64,000 nucleotides of DNA from assembly GCA_963693365.1 (NCBI GenBank), contig CAVNZM010000015.1, forward strand, positions 2,294,001 through 2,358,000. The letters are read 5' to 3'. Both the position numbers and the translations under genes were made by a program. Source of the DNA: Amoebidium appalachense (lineage: Eukaryota; Ichthyosporea). Positions 1-11,034 of the stretch are shown here, in pieces. Numbering within the stretch: the first letter of the stretch is position 1; each line of letters opens with the position of its first letter. The notes under the pieces were generated by a model. The model worked only from the letters and a program-made list of their open reading frames with translations, was not told the DNA's origin and did not search any database.

Positions 1-292
1 TGCGCCCTTACAGCTTGGTCGGGTCCTGGGGTGTTCGTAGTTGTATGCCTTCCTCCGGGGGGGCAGGGAGGGGGGAGGGGGGGGGGGGGGGGGGGAGGGA
101 GGGAGGGAGGGAGGGAAGGCTTTATTCGCTGGTTCAACATTGTTGAATGATGAGGCGATAGGCCTGGAAGGGCGATGTGACGGAGTGCAGGGGAGATCTT
201 GCAGATCTGAGATGGGGCTGGATGTTGAATGGCACGGTAGGGATATTGTGGCCAATGGCTGGTGGGTATGTGGGTGCTGAGGGGATGGCCAG

Positions 293-395
293 GTGGCACT
301 GGTGGATGCAGCCATGGACCTGACGGCTGCCGCCTGCAGCCGTGTGGCCACACAGCCCAGCCCCTGCTGGCTGGCCCTGCTGCAGGTGGGGGCAA

Positions 396-436
<41 letters not shown>

Positions 437-623
437 GGGTGTAATGGACAGGCACTGAGTTGCGGGGCCAGATGCTTAGCCGGGTGGGGCATGCCCGGGA
501 GGTATACATGGGGCTTGTGGAGGGCCTGGAGGCCACACTGCACAGTGACAGCCCCCACCATGCTTGGCTGCTGCTGCCTGCCCTGGCTGCTGGTGGGTGA
601 GCCAGCCACCCGCGGGGCGGGGG

Positions 624-688
<65 letters not shown>

Positions 689-1418
689 ACTGACGAGACT
701 GCAGTGTTGGGACGGCTGCAGGGACGGACTCTGGCTAGATTTCTGCGCACAGCCGTGGGCCTGGCCAAGGACATACCGGACTGGGAGGAGACGGAGGAGA
801 TGCAGGTGGGTGGTTGGGCAGAGGGGGGGGGGGGGGGGGGGTGTTTATGGGACCTGACGGGCATGCAGGGGGAAACACTGCCGCAACAAGTGGATCTATT
901 GGGGGCATTTGTGGAGGGAGTGGGGGCAGCAGCACGGGGCATGGCTGGGCAGGAGGGGGCAGGGGAGTGCTGGCTGGTGGCCGCGGACTATCTGCTGTGG
1001 CTGCTGGACACGGCGGTGGGCCCGGTGCCCACAACACACAGTGGGTGGCCCCCTGGACCCTGCATGGTCTGTGCTTAGCGCATGCCCTGGCCACTGCTCT
1101 TTCCTTTATATGCGGCTCATGGCACCCTGTGTGTGGCCAGGGTGTGTGCCTTGCACTTGGTGGTGACTGGGGGCATGCAGGGACGGCTGTGGCGTTGGCA
1201 CCGCTAGCCATGGTAGGTGGCTGCCATGTGGGTGCGCATGCACGTGCTGGGGCTCACACACAGCCAGGCCCAGCTGGGGGGGCTGGGGGTTGGCCCAGAC
1301 GTGCTGCTGCGCTATGCCCGCTGGAAGGAGGCACCGGGGCATGTGCCCTGCCACCCACTCCTTGCCCAGGACAGAGGCACGTGCTAGCCCCCACCCCCCT
1401 CCCTAACTCCCGGCCCTC

Positions 1419-1451
<33 letters not shown>

Positions 1452-2676
1452 CCCCAACACACACACACACACACACATGCACACTTCTGCGGCTGTCGCC
1501 ACCACCACCACCACTGTAAACATTTTAGCACCTTGATGGTTTATGCTAGTGACACGAATTCATTTTGCCTTTTTTCATTTTATTTATTTTGATTCTGAGG
1601 ACAACATTAGTGCCTATGTTCCCGGAACAGATGGTTGTGGATAGTTCTGCCATAACATACAAGGCAAACACTCTGAAACAGCCATGCAAGAACCACCCAC
1701 AAGCATGCTTCTACGACTCATATGCTGGGACCTGACAGGGGACGGACTGAGTGTGTGCGGGGTGGCTGTGGGTCTGCACTGGGCGCTGGGCACCCCCACT
1801 GTGGGCATGGGCTGGCCCCAGGTGTTGGCACCCAGCCACCGGGCATGGCTGGGCCTGCCCTATGCAAGAGCCCTGCTGCTGGGGTATGCCCCTGGGCCAT
1901 GCATGTGTGGTCACAGGCCACTACTCCTTGGTTCGAGTCGGGTTACCCCCCTGGTTGGACCTCTCACACCCTCACACCCGCCCAGGTCTGGGGTGGGTGC
2001 TGGTCAGCGAGGGTTTGCTGTGGCCCGACAGCTGTTGGTGGGGCTGGAGGCTGGCACGGTTGAAGGGAATGGGCAGGTGGGCCTGGAGTGGGCTGCCCTG
2101 ATGCTGGTGGGTGGTCCGGGGCAGGGAGAGGGGGGAGGGGGGGGGGGGGGGGGGATTGGGCACACGGGCTGATATGAGAGGAATGCAGGGGGTGCTGACA
2201 TATGGTGCTGGCTGTGGGGATGAGACGGTCAGGCAGGAGGCATATCCCTTGCTGGGGGCCATGATACAGCTCTACGTGCCTGCATGCAGGCTGCATGTGG
2301 TGGGTACAGGCCAGTGCAGGCCCATGCAGTGTGTGGTTACCTCATAGCATGCAACATGAGCCTTTTCAAAGAACCACTCATTGTGGATGACTTTAAAGAT
2401 CGAGTTAGATTTGCCCAACATGGTGTACATTCTGACAACACTGCCTTCGAACTCTTTTTAACTCATTCACCAATGACCGCACACATCCAAAACAACGAGT
2501 GATGCACCCGCCACACCCACAGACGATCATCACATGACACGGACACTAATTCACACACAGTGCAAGTGCTCCTAGGCCTGTATTTTGGCACGGCCCACTC
2601 CTTCACAACGGGTACTCATGTGAACCCTCTCTCATTATGCAACAATTATTGCATGGAGACAGGCACAGTTGCACCG

Positions 2677-2773
<97 letters not shown>

Positions 2774-3128
2774 CTCCCTCACACGCAAACACCTCATCTA
2801 GATTATAATTTCAACATCTCCAAGCTTAGCCATGTACATGTATGATGTACCCAGACCCTTTGAAGAGGGCCTTGGACCTTAAATACGTGCACAATGATGT
2901 CATTAGCTCCTGACCATCCCTCCTCCCCCCCCCCCCCCCCCCCCCCCCCACCCCCCCCCCCACCCCCAGCTCCACCAGCTTCTGCGGGACTGCCCCCACA
3001 GCAAGGCCGGGGCAGCAGTGGTGCAGCTGGGGCTGCAGTGCATGCAGTGGGCCATGGCCATGCAACCATGGAGGTTTGACGCACTGCAGCCATTGTTGCA
3101 CACTGCCCTGGCCATCCAGAACGATGCG

Positions 3129-3160
<32 letters not shown>

Positions 3161-3793
3161 ACGTGTGTGTGTGTGTGTGCGTGTGTGCGTGTACGTGTGT
3201 GTGTGTGTGCGCTGGGGGGGGGGGGGGGGGGGGGGGGGGCACTGAGTTTGCTGGGTGCAGGACCTGCTGCAGCGCTACGATGTGCTTGTGGCCGGGCTCA
3301 ACTGTCTGCGCTACCTGCTGATCAGAGACAAGCCAGGCGCAAACACGGTGGGTGCATGGCTTTATTATTACTCATTGGGGTCCATCCACGTGTGTGTCTG
3401 TGGGGTTTGGAATCCATACAGAGTACGAGGTAGGGGGCAGGGTCTCCACTATGTACAAGCATGCCTAAATCAAGTACCCCCCAGACCGGTGTCTGGGACC
3501 ACATGACCGTGCTGGCCCAGCAGCTACTGCAGCCCCTAGCTGCTGCCTGTGAACGCACCCTGGGGCCTGCCGGTGCGCCACCACTCTTTGTGTGTTGGGG
3601 GGAGGGTCAGGGGTGCAGGGCTGACGGGTGCATGGTGCAGGGCGGGCACTGCTGCAGCTGGATGACATGCAGGCAGGGGGCTGGCTGGCTGGGTTTTGGG
3701 GCCATGCATGTGCACCCACTGACTATGCTGCAGGTGACGCAGGTGCTGCTGCTGCAAGACCTGCTGCACAGGCTGGGCCAGCTGCAGGCCTAG
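293..3793 (+). CDS. GLMN: glomulin (GLMN/FAP68)-like protein, 5' end unresolved
   Basis: Glomulin is an all-helical HEAT-like protein that binds RBX1 and restrains cullin-RING ubiquitin ligases; plant ALF4 is a relative. Clear exons are 293-385, 460-592, 705-805, 869-1015, 1079-1162, 1217-1380, 2970-3128, 3261-3347, 3485-3572, 3641-3672 and 3734-3793. The exons between about 1739 and 2310 are less certain. The peptide with HAREVYMGLVEGLEATL matches the region of human glomulin around KELLLGLLELIEE. RQEAYPLLGAMIQLYV matches RKKSLAMLQLYI. The block LVAGLNCLRYLLIRDK followed by TGVWDHM matches MASLNLLRYLVIKD and TGLWTEL and is decisive. Splice phases agree across the last five exons. The start codon was not found; coding probably begins in or before the first 290 bases. 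Introns are about 50-620 bp and carry G-tracts and (CA)n. The penultimate intron appears to use a GC donor at 3673. The stop overlaps that of TMEM18. Confidence 0.75.
2679..2768. repeat. (CA)n microsatellite in glomulin intron
   Basis: About 45 CA units without interruption on the plus strand, inside the 0.65-kb intron before the exon at 2970. The same intron also contains a C-tract at about 2927-2960. Confidence 0.95.
3790..3793. other. shared CTAG: overlapping convergent stop codons
   Basis: The four bases CTAG read TAG on both strands. Plus 3791-3793 ends the glomulin-like frame and minus 3792-3790 ends TMEM18. Each mRNA must therefore terminate inside or beyond the other gene, so the 3' UTRs overlap. 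Confidence 0.85.
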
Positions 3794-4489
3794 CGCACCT
3801 TCTTGGTGTCACTGCTGCCACGGGGCTGCTGGCCACGTAGCTGGGACCTCTTGACCGTCACCATGTACCCCACTGATAGGTGCAGCCATGACAGCTGCGG
3901 GCAAAGGTCAGAACTATAATTTTTCTTCGGCATGAATGAATATGGCACATGAATGAATATGAATATGGTGGCCACGGGTGCACATGAATACAGGTGCACA
4001 TGAATACAGGTGCACATGAATACAGGTGCACATGAATACAGGTGCACATGAATGCACACGAATGAATATGGTAGCCACAGGTGGCCACGAATATTACTGA
4101 TGTGTATCGACATCGGGTGGTGGCCCATGCCTGGGGAGGGGGAGGAGGTGTCATGGCTTAGTTGTTGTCTGGTGTAACTACGTGTTTGAAATGATGGGTC
4201 TGAGTATGTTCTTTCTTTTTGCTGATACATTGGTGGGGTATGGGGACTTTGTCGACCATGTGAGTTCCTCTGGTTGTCCGAGTCCTCCCCCCCCCCCCCC
4301 CCCCCTTCCCCTCCTCCTCCTCCCCCTCTCTATGCCGCCAACCCCCCCCTCCCCCCCCCCCCCCCACACACACACACCCTCCCCCCACCCACCCGCCCAC
4401 CCATTTCTTTGCGACCGCGTACGCGCCCATGTGTGTGTCTATGTGTGTGTGTGCACATATTTTGGGTGGTTGCGTGTGTGTAACCCCCT

Positions 4490-4547
<58 letters not shown>

Positions 4548-5001
4548 GGGCGGGCCTCACATACAATCATGACGAGCAGGTTTGCCAGTATGGGCAGGGT
4601 GTAGACGGCTATGACAAACAGGCCCTGGCTGTCGAAGTACTGTGCCCGCGCAAACCTCTGTGCCTGCCTGTCAGTACCCTCCCACCAGCCCCTCTGCCCC
4701 TCCACGGCACCTACCCTCCAGTTGTGTGCACACCACGTGTTGACCTGCTCACTTGCACACCCCAGTGCCCCTGCACCCGCCCGTCAGTGCCCGTCACTGC
4801 CTGTGTCTGTGGGCGGGGCTGCACGTACCCAGCAGACAGAACAGGGCCGTCTGCAAGTTGAGCCAGTGGCGGGTGGCCAGCACAAGCACCAGGCACAGCA
4901 CGTGGCACACACACACACCCTGCAGCCAGCCCTCGTCCCACGGCAGCTGCAAGAGCCGGAGCAGTAGTGAGCAAGAGAGAGGGGAGAGTCGTGTGTGTGT
5001 G

Positions 5002-5079
<78 letters not shown>

Positions 5080-5164
5080 ATGGTGCAGGTGTGTGCTTGT
5101 TAGATGTGTGTACTCATGTGCGTGTGTGTGTGTGTGTGGTGTGTGTGTGTGCATGCGTGCGTGC

Positions 5165-5195
<31 letters not shown>

Positions 5196-6100
5196 CCTGT
5201 GTGTGTGTGTGTTTGAGTGTGTCCGAGAAAAGAGGGGAGGGTGTGTGTGTGTGTTTGTGGGGGGGGGGGGGGGGGGGGGAGTAGAGAGTCGTGTGTGTGT
5301 TTTTCGTATGTGTGTTGGTGTGTATATGTGTATGTGCTCGTGCTTAAGTTTCTGTATGTGTGTGTGTGTCAGAGTAAAACGGTGGGCGGGGAGAGAGGTG
5401 GGGAGGGGGGGGGGGGGGGGGGGGGGGGGGGAGGGGGAGGGGGGGGGGGGGGGGGGGGGAGGGGGGAAGGGAGGGGGGAGAGGAAGGACGAGAGAGGAGA
5501 AATAGTAACCTCCAGTGACGGGGAGAAGTGTGGGGAGAGAGGGGGAGGAGGGGGGGGAGGAGGGGAGGGGGCGGAGGGAGTGGGGTTGGCACCCACCCAC
5601 CTACCACCAAACAACAACAACCAAGGCTTCTTCTGGCACTCTACAAGAGGTTTAGGGAAGTCGGGGGGTGGGGGGGGGGGGGGTGGGGGGGGTGGGGGGG
5701 CACAGTGCAGCGGCTAGTTTCTAGCGGTGTGTGTTGGAGGGGCGAAATAAAGGTAGGGCAACGTTACGTCACGGAGAAGTCAGTTGACACTTGTGAGGCA
5801 TGAGCAAGCAGTGAGACGGGGAGAGGGCGGACCTCAGGAAGAGAGAACCGAGGGGGGGGGGGGGGGGGGGGAATGAAGAAGGAAGATAACGAGAACGGGG
5901 CAACGTCTAGCTGCCTGCGAATAGGGGTCACAATGAGAGCCTCATATAGCAAGCACTTGTGGCCTGTGCCGGCCAGACCCGCAGACTGCGCCTGCACTCA
6001 CCTCACGCAGAAACGCAGCAGCCTGGGGCAACAGGCCGTCCTGTGGTACGTGCCAGCTGTCCAGGAAGGCCCACAGCGGGGCAAGAACAGCCTCGGCCAT
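3790..6100 (-). CDS. TMEM18: TMEM18 family transmembrane protein
   Basis: Small multi-pass protein of the nuclear envelope/ER family TMEM18, whose biochemical role is unsettled. Five exons give a complete 156-aa product (human about 140 aa): 6002-6100, 4829-4946, 4715-4770, 4565-4657 and 3790-3894. All junction phases agree. The family signature is RFARAQYFDSQGLFVIAVYT, followed by a hydrophobic segment ending NLLVMI and the last exon LSWLHLSVGYMVTVKRSQLR; human TMEM18 has SKYQYFDSRGMF and a basic tail. The short 56-bp exon encodes EQVNTWCAHNWR, matching YINEAAAMNWR. Three or four membrane helices are visible. The ATG (GCC next) is the first in frame. Intron 1 (4947-6001) holds a (TG)n array and G-tracts; intron 4 (3895-4564) holds a 16-bp repeat and a 57-bp C-tract. 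The stop overlaps the glomulin stop on the other strand. Confidence 0.9.
3960..4060. repeat. 16-bp minisatellite in TMEM18 intron 4
   Basis: About five units of GAATACAGGTGCACAT stand in tandem, flanked by degenerate copies with GAATGAATATG. They lie inside TMEM18 intron 4. The open frame they create on the minus strand is not a gene. Confidence 0.8.
5005..5078. repeat. (TG)n microsatellite in TMEM18 intron 1
   Basis: A pure (TG)n run, followed by interrupted TG/TGCG tracts to about 5215 and by G-tracts at 5263, 5405-5460 and 5680-5700. All lie within TMEM18 intron 1. The long Cys/Val, His/Thr and Gly frames here are artefacts of the repeats. Confidence 0.95.
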
Positions 6101-7080
6101 GGCTAAAAGGGCCTGCCTGCCGCCTGTCTATGTACTTGCACTGTTGCGTGCCTGTGCTGCCGGCCCAGCCTGTGCCTGCGAGCCTGCGTGTGACGTCGCC
6201 TGTACACACGCGATTTACTAGGAGCGCTGTGCTGTGGGGCCGGTGGCTGTGGGCCAGCCAGCCTGTGGCAAGACTCAGCCGCAGAGGCCTGCATATTTCA
6301 GCGGTGCTTTTTAGGCCAATCAGCAGCGAGAACCAATGGCTGGGGCCACGCAATCAGGCTGTCCAGCTACTTTCTGGAGCCTAAAACCCCACCGCCGTAC
6401 GTGTTCCACCAATCGAACAGGGCATTCGCCCAGGGTAGGGATTACGAAAAAAAATCGTCGTAATCATACGATTAACGAGAGACCCCGATACGAATAAGGT
6501 CAGGGTACCGTCGTAACAGCTTTCGTATCAGGTGTGTAGCATTATAAACGCTTGAATATTTAATTTTCCCTATTTTTTCAATAATTCTGTTCAAGAACAG
6601 CACACTCCCCCCCAAGAACATATCTACAGCGCTTCTCATGTGCAATATCGAGCCCCGATAAGTTTTCAGGGCTTGTAATTTTGCGGTATTCAATTTGTAA
6701 AAACACGTATTTTGAGTTTTGCGACGGGACGGGCGTTTTAGGCGGGGCTTGGCAGCTCCCCAAGAACCCAACTTTACGATTAAGAAATTGTCCGTTACGA
6801 TTGGTCAAAGGGCGATACGATTAAGCTGGCGAACCCCAGCCCAACCCTGCATTCGCCTATCAGTTGCTTTTATCCTTGAAAATACAAAAGTATTGTATAA
6901 GTTTAAAGATTTATTGTGCAATAAAGCCTATATAAATAAGTAAACACAAAGCTAATCTTTCAAGCAGCTTGGTCGCGTGAAAGGGGATCCAAATAGTGAT
7001 TTGGTTTTTCTTTTTTTATAATGACTTTATTGATATGCTCATGAAAGAGAAGCAAGCCGGAGATATCACAGATATCTCAG
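6101..7080. other. intergenic AT-rich stretch with repeated ACGATTA motifs
   Basis: No gene is supported. From about 6430 the base composition switches to AT-rich. ATTACGA...TCGTAAT forms a small hairpin at about 6443-6465. TACGATTAA-type words recur at about 6467, 6774 and 6817, which could mark a small non-autonomous element. The weak minus-strand frame at 6472-6771 resembles nothing I know. Confidence 0.4.
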
Positions 7081-8028
7081 AGAAGAAAATACAAAAACCC
7101 CTACTCACGGATACGGAGGAGATAACGACTCAAATAATCATACACCCTAGAAAACTCGTTAAACATACGGTGGTTTAACAGATAGTCAATAGAAGTAATA
7201 TCAGGATTATCAAAATAAGCGAATCGTCGAATTTTCTAACGGAAGAATCTGAGATAAATAAATACATTTATCTAGATGTTTGCGAGAAAAAGGTTCTGCA
7301 CAAAAGTGACACAAACATTTATGGAAACAAAGGTTACAACGCCAAAATAAACATATCCAAGCAATATCACACGAAGGGGTTAAAATGGCAAAATTGGTAA
7401 GTGTGGTAGCTTTACGAGAGGAAGGATGAATATAAGTAGCTAATTTACATAACGATTGTAGAGAAAAGAGACGAGTCTCTAATATAAAAAGAAGCACAGG
7501 CTCAAGAGTCCTACTATGATACTCTTTATCACAACGATGAAGCAAAGGATATTGAGTATGAAACCAAGCAACATACTGCTGATAAATAGGGGAGGAGAAA
7601 AATAAAGGAGACAAATATTAAAAAGGTTATCTCTGAATGGGAGATAGATTGGGTACAGGACATTTCGCACGAACATTAGAAATGGGAACAGGGTCTAAAG
7701 AAGGAAAGAATTGCAACAAAGGATAATAAGAAGGAAGCCTAACCAAATGAAAACAAAAGCGAAGGCCTAGCTCATTCATACGTTGACTCGCCGGAGGAAG
7801 ACCAAAAACACTCAGCAAAGGAGCCGCCAGAGGATGCCTACGCGAGGTCCGAGAGATGAACAGCTGGATGAATTCACGCTGAAAGGAATCGGAATCCCCG
7901 AAGCGCCGCGCGCTGTTGCCGTGGAGCTCGAGGGGCACAAAAAAACTTTCCGGAATAGCCAAGGCATCCGATCCTTGACTGCCCCGGTTGGAGTTAGCTT
8001 GTAGAAGGCCATTGCCATAGTCCTGCAT
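7080..8028 (-). pseudogene. decayed reverse-transcriptase (non-LTR element)-like remnant
   Basis: Read on the minus strand in pieces: a segment with RRHPLAAPLLSVFGLPPASQ and RMNELGLRFCFHLVRLP (8028-7627), a stop, then 7614-7210 ending in a Cys/His cluster (CNLCFHKCLCHFC, then HLDKC), then after a frameshift a piece with IDYLLNHRMFNEFSRVYDYL. This order (thumb-like helices, a CCHC-type knuckle, a short LLN-R-F terminus) resembles the C-terminal end of non-LTR reverse transcriptases. No catalytic YxDD block is present. At least one in-frame stop and one frameshift show it is dead. The local AT-richness contrasts with the flanking housekeeping genes. The family assignment is by general pattern only. 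Confidence 0.4.
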
Positions 8029-8141
8029 CCAGGCGAGTCCCAGGATCCATCAGGGCATCCGATCCCCAATATTGCGCTACATCCCGGGATTCGTTGGTTT
8101 TTCCGGTTGTCCTTGAAACATTTGGTTACGGTAATTGTCAC

Positions 8142-9321
8142 TAATTAGTTTAGCTTCATGGTTTAAAAATTACTGGTGCCGCTTGGAAAAGTCAAAATAA
8201 ACCTTTTTTTGAGAGAACGTTATTTTGAGCCATAGCTGTGCCGCACGTGCACCATCATTGTGGATTGTGCACTTAGAAAGGTGCAGTGAAATTCATGTTC
8301 GGTTCTGCAGGTGTAGGGTGACCTTAGCACGGATCAGATATCGCCATATTAGGCAGGTAAATTTATTGTGACGTCAACTTAAAATTGTTTACATCCAAAA
8401 AACGGACTTCAAAACGTTCATGAAGCACCCGCCCTACCCCCAAACACACGTTCAGAAAGCAGTTTACCGCTTTATAACGACGAAAAGGTGGGTATGAGGG
8501 AAGAAGGAACGGTTTACCTGGGCGTTTAATACGGAAGGGTTGCTGGCTATACAGCCATTTTCTCTTTGGGCGTGGGCACGTGCATGAACCATCCATGCCT
8601 CGCTTCTGGAGCCAACTTGGTCATTGACAAACCTGTTGGCATACCATAACGCGAGCCCACACCCCCAGGCCACATACCAGCAGCTACAGCATAAAAAAAG
8701 AGACGGTCACCTCAAAAAGCAGCTACAAAACCAGAAGAGTACGTGCCTGAGTGAGCAATTCACTTGTCGTGTGGAAAGAGCATCTTTGTTGAAAACCAGC
8801 AAGGTAAGGCGGAAGGCTTGAGAATTGTTGTGTAGGTTCCTGCTGTGTTCGTTGTCAATTGCGCAGCTTGAAGGGTAGATTTCTATGCTTTTGGTTTATT
8901 TTTGACAGTGTTGAAGTAAGCCACACGGCTATGAGGATGCCCAGAAGGCAGGCGTGGAGGGATTGAAATGATCGGAGCGTTTCAGTAGGACAAGTGCTGA
9001 CTAGGAGATGAGTTGGCCAAGTGGTTCAACGGGGTTATCTTTGCCCATAGTCGGGTCTGGGTGGAGGTTTACAGTTAAGCGGGCCCGGATGTATAGGAGG
9101 TAAAGAAACACACCTGTATGGAATAGACCTTATGAATAATGAAGGGTGATGCGCACTGAGCTGGGTCATCTTGGATCTCAAACTTCAGTTTTTTGCTATA
9201 GTTTTGCAAAACTTTGCTACCTGCATACTTTTGAAAGTTCTTCAACCTGTGTGTGTGTGTGTCTGTGTGTGTATGTGTGTGTGCGTGCGTGCGTGCGTGT
9301 GTGTGTGTGTGCGTGCGTGTG

Positions 9322-9353
<32 letters not shown>

Positions 9354-9429
9354 TGAGTGACTGCGTGTGTGGGTGTGTGTGTGTGTGGGTGTGTGTGTGT
9401 GTGGACAACACTAAGGCTCCTTGTCCCAG
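8142..9429. other. upstream region of GSIII, no coding gene seen
   Basis: No convincing frame. A TG/TGCG-rich tract runs from about 9248 to 9402. The GSIII ATG lies directly after an acceptor-like ccttgtcccag, so this stretch may hold a non-coding 5' exon and a 5'-UTR intron. Confidence 0.5.
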
Positions 9430-10916
9430 ATGACGGACGGTGCCGATATGTATCGCCAGCGCCTTGGGGCCATGGAGGCGTATGTGTCCAAGTCAGCCCG
9501 AGAGATCAGCATCCCCAAGAACCCACAGACCGGCCGCCCACAGTATCTGTCCGAGATATTTGGAAGGTGAGCCCACTGCTGACTCTGAATGGTTAAGCAC
9601 CTGTCTGGCAGGCTCTGGCCATGTGTTGTGTTTCTGGACTCCCCCCTGTAGGTGTGTGATCTCTCGCTTCCACAACACTTTCAACACCCTTGGATCTATA
9701 GTGTTGTTGCGCGAAGAGCTTTGCGAAACTAAGCGGATGACATGGGCTACAAGCCTTCTTCAGACTGACTTTGGGGCATGCAGCAACGTGTTCTCTCTGG
9801 ACGTGCTTGCCAAGCACCTGCCCAAGCCCGTGTTCAAGAAGTTTGTGGAGCAGCTGGAGGGCCGCAAGCTGCTGGACCAGGAGACGGCCGATGCCGTGGC
9901 CCATGCCGTGCGGGTGTGGGCGCAGAACAAGGGCGCCACCCACTTCACCCACTGGTTCCAGCCCCAGACAGGCTCCACGGCCGAGAAGCACGACTCGTTC
10001 CTGACCATGAAGTACAACTTCGGCTCCACCGTCGACCAGGTGTGCATTCGTGTGACTTTTATCCGGCCTGCCTGGCCTCAGACCACACATTCACACGGTG
10101 CCCAACAGATGGTGCCGCTGGATGCCTTCTCGGGCAGTCAGCTTCTGCAGGCCGAGCCAGATGCATCGAGTTTCCCCCACGGGGGCATGCGCACGACCTT
10201 TGAGGCCCGTGGCTACACCGTGTGGAACACTACCAGGTGAGCAACCTCCAGGGCCTAGGTAGAGCCTGGCAAGGTCGGGCCATTGGGCCTATGCTGGCTC
10301 TGGCCCAGGAGTACCCATTCCGGCTGTGTGGTGGCACTACAATGTGCTTGGCTGTAGAGCCACTGCTAACTGTGCTGTATCCAGCCCCATGTTCATCCGG
10401 CCAGGCCCCCACGAGACATCTGTTCTGTACATCCCATCTGTGTTTATCAGCTACAACGGGCAGGCGCTGGACGAGAAGACCATTCTGCTGCGGTCGTGTG
10501 AGGCCATCAACCAGGCGGCCATCAGGGTGCTGCACCTGATGGGCCACACAGACGTCAAGCGGGTCATCACCACCCTGGGCTGTGAGCAGGTGCGCATGCA
10601 GCCAGCCCCCTGCATGCTGTGCCCAGCAACCAGCACTGATCTTAGCCCTACAGGAGTTCTTTATGATCGACCGCAAGCTGCATGTGCTGCGCCCTGACCT
10701 GGACATCTGCGGCAGGTGGGTGCTGTGCTCGGCCTGATTCATACATGGATCCATATGCTGAGAGGTTCCAGACAGACATGCTGCTGATCTAGCCGTAGAC
10801 CCCGGGTGGGGAACCCTTCCTTTGGATTTTTTTTTTGGTGTGTAGAGTTTTTTGCTGGGGTACACGGCCTGCTTCGCGTTGGCTGTCTTGTCGTCATTAC
10901 ATCCCTTTTTGGTTTC

Positions 10917-10947
<31 letters not shown>

Positions 10948-10994
10948 CCCTTTTATTTTATTTTTATAAGTTATTATTGCTTTTTCCTTTTTTT

Positions 10995-11034
<40 letters not shown>

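Noticed and set aside
5100-5717. Cys/Val and Pro/Gly frames over the TG and G arrays
   Set aside because: Low-complexity artefacts within TMEM18 intron 1.
9008-9075. tRNA or SINE head (TTGGCCAAGTGGTTC resembles an A-box)
   Set aside because: No B-box at the right distance and no cloverleaf.
9660-9783. Exon continuing GSIII as [14 protein letters not shown]
   Set aside because: The acceptor at 9783 restores the conserved [18 protein letters not shown]; the earlier acceptor inserts unrelated residues.
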